From the NCBI RefSeq assembly GCF_017348915.1, contig NZ_CP071383.1, forward strand, positions 1,736,001 to 1,800,000: a stretch of 64,000 nucleotides of DNA, given 5' to 3'. Origin of the DNA: Leclercia pneumoniae (GTDB lineage Bacteria; Pseudomonadota; Gammaproteobacteria; Enterobacterales; Enterobacteriaceae). Under the pieces are notes generated by a model. That model saw only the letters and a list, made by a program, of their open reading frames with translations. It had not been told where the DNA came from and searched no databases. This document shows, one piece after another, positions 60,447 to 64,000 of this stretch. How positions within the stretch are numbered: position 1 is the stretch's first letter; each line of letters starts with the position of its first letter. A program made the position numbers and the translations under genes.

Positions 60447-61343
60447 ATGAACAGGAAGTTCAGAGATATCGACGCGACCGTGCGTGGACTCAATAGCGCA
60501 ACTGATGCGCATTTTAAATGGCTGGTAAAAGTTCTCCGTTATGTAGCGAGTCGTGAGGGCGATTTACCTGAAATCACCTGCACCGACGCGCATCATCATT
60601 GTGAATTTGGACACTGGCTGAATGACAAATTGCTTGAGGAGCGAGAGGATAAAAACTTTCTCCTGGACATTAATAAACAGCATATTGTGATTCATTACGC
60701 CTGTCGTACCATGATTACGGAAATCATTGAGAACAAAGACGCTTCCAGTGCCTATGAGGACTTTGAAAACGCGCTGTTAGCCTTCACGGAATCTCTCACT
60801 CTTTTTAAAGTGCATCTTTTGCAGCTGCGCACAAGTTATGACGCACTCACAGGGTTACCTTTACGCCGCGTGCTTGATGAATCTTTCGCGAGCATGAATA
60901 AAGAGTTAAGCGATGATGGTCTTTATCTGTTGCTGCTCGATGTCGATCATTTCAAAAAAGTGAATGATGATTACGGCCATTTGAATGGCGATATTGTATT
61001 GCAATCATTGGCAACGCATCTTGATAACCACGTTCGCGCATCAGAGTCGGTATATCGCTACGGGGGTGAGGAGTTTATTATTCTGCTGCACGTCAGGGAT
61101 GATAACGAAGCTATCGCAACGGCGGAACGACTCCGTCGACTGATTTCTGAAATGGTGATTGTCGCAGGGGAATATCATATCAATGTGACGTTCACCTCGG
61201 GATTAACCAGAATAAAGTATGGCGAACCCCTTCGGGAAGCGGTCGAGAGAGCAGATTTAGCTTTATATAAAGGCAAAGCCAGCGGCCGAAATTGTACGAT
61301 GTTGATAAACACCCAGCGTGAAACGCAGAGATATAGCGATTAA
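60447..61343 (+). CDS. dgcZ: Zinc-sensing diguanylate cyclase DgcZ
   Basis: 298 residues from ATG 60447 (GAAGGTT before it). An N-terminal CZB domain has the four zinc ligands at the same numbers as in E. coli DgcZ (YdeH): His22, Cys52, His79 and His83. GGDEF domain: 'DALTGLPLRRVLDESF', 'LLLDVDHFKKVNDDYGHLNGD', active 'YRYGGEEF'. Zinc binding inhibits c-di-GMP synthesis and so PGA production in E. coli. It sits next to a copper-type receptor and in the place of E. coli yeaI/yeaJ, both also GGDEF genes. Confidence 0.95.
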   Translation: MNRKFRDIDATVRGLNSATDAHFKWLVKVLRYVASREGDLPEITCTDAHHHCEFGHWLNDKLLEEREDKNFLLDINKQHIVIHYACRTMITEIIENKDASSAYEDFENALLAFTESLTLFKVHLLQLRTSYDALTGLPLRRVLDESFASMNKELSDDGLYLLLLDVDHFKKVNDDYGHLNGDIVLQSLATHLDNHVRASESVYRYGGEEFIILLHVRDDNEAIATAERLRRLISEMVIVAGEYHINVTFTSGLTRIKYGEPLREAVERADLALYKGKASGRNCTMLINTQRETQRYSD

Positions 61344-61348
61344 AAAAG

Positions 61349-61380
61349 AACAGCCAGTTAGTAATAACTGGCTGTTTTGT
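61349..61380. terminator. Bidirectional terminator dgcZ / yeaH
   Basis: AACAGCCAGTTA-gtaa-TAACTGGCTGTT, a perfect 12-bp stem between A- and T-tracts, for converging dgcZ and yeaH. Confidence 0.92.

Positions 61381-64000
<2,620 letters not shown>

Overview
The window is enterobacterial chromosome. purB, hflD, mnmA, nudJ, rluE, icd, dgcP, nimT/nimR, dgcZ, yeaH and yeaG are all near-identical to their E. coli counterparts. A RyhB-2-type sRNA next to yeaQ, a GH31/GPH sugar module and a copper-type TonB receptor are compatible with an Enterobacter, Leclercia or Klebsiella-like member of the Enterobacteriaceae. The species cannot be fixed from this sequence alone.

Layout. 1-1208: most of an IS3-family element, cut by the window edge. 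1209-2560: phage debris, including a portal-like gene broken by an amber codon. 2598-8301: conserved housekeeping block purB-hflD-mnmA-nudJ-rluE (minus strand) and divergent icd. 8218-46669: a complete-looking prophage of about 38.4 kb integrated in the 3' end of icd. A 73-bp identical core is present at both ends, and the phage supplies a replacement icd tail and terminator. 46732-48229: host DNA with a small membrane ORF, an intact 768-bp IS1 with an 8-bp target duplication, and a Fur-box-controlled RyhB-like sRNA. 48230-64000: a block that follows the E. coli yeaQ-yoaJK-dgcP-yeaO-nimT-nimR-yeaL-yoaI-yeaH-yeaG order. A GH31 glycosidase/symporter pair, a copper-type TonB receptor and a dgcZ orthologue sit inside it.

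Prophage logic. Integrase and excisionase lie near attL. A leftward early operon starts at OL with a phage-encoded tRNA-Arg(UCU). The immunity region has a cI-type S24 repressor, a Cro-like protein and five operators of the form CTAA-N6-TTAG. The rightward early operon carries a CII-like regulator, a replication initiator with internal iterons spaced 23 bp, a PerC-like protein, an MT-A70 methylase, RusA, an antirepressor, a DUF968 protein and a Q antiterminator. Lysis genes follow (two holin-like proteins, GH108 endolysin, Rz/Rz1). The virion is an HK97-type head (HNH, TerS, TerL, portal, protease, capsid) joined to a Mu-type contractile tail (sheath, tube, frameshifted chaperone, tape measure, gpN to gp48 homologues). 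This is the SfV/phiP27 design. The right end has a LexA-boxed cassette (UmuD-like protein) and a convergent SRAP/YedK gene.

Accessory cargo. The best candidates for undescribed systems are: an AT-rich, overlapping Ser/Thr kinase plus PP2C phosphatase pair between attL and int; a three-gene membrane-associated cassette on the opposite strand between Q and the holins; a self-terminated secreted or membrane-anchored protein gene between tape measure and gpN; and an orphan gene between the spanins and the packaging genes. Proposed exclusion or defence roles are inference from position and domain content only.
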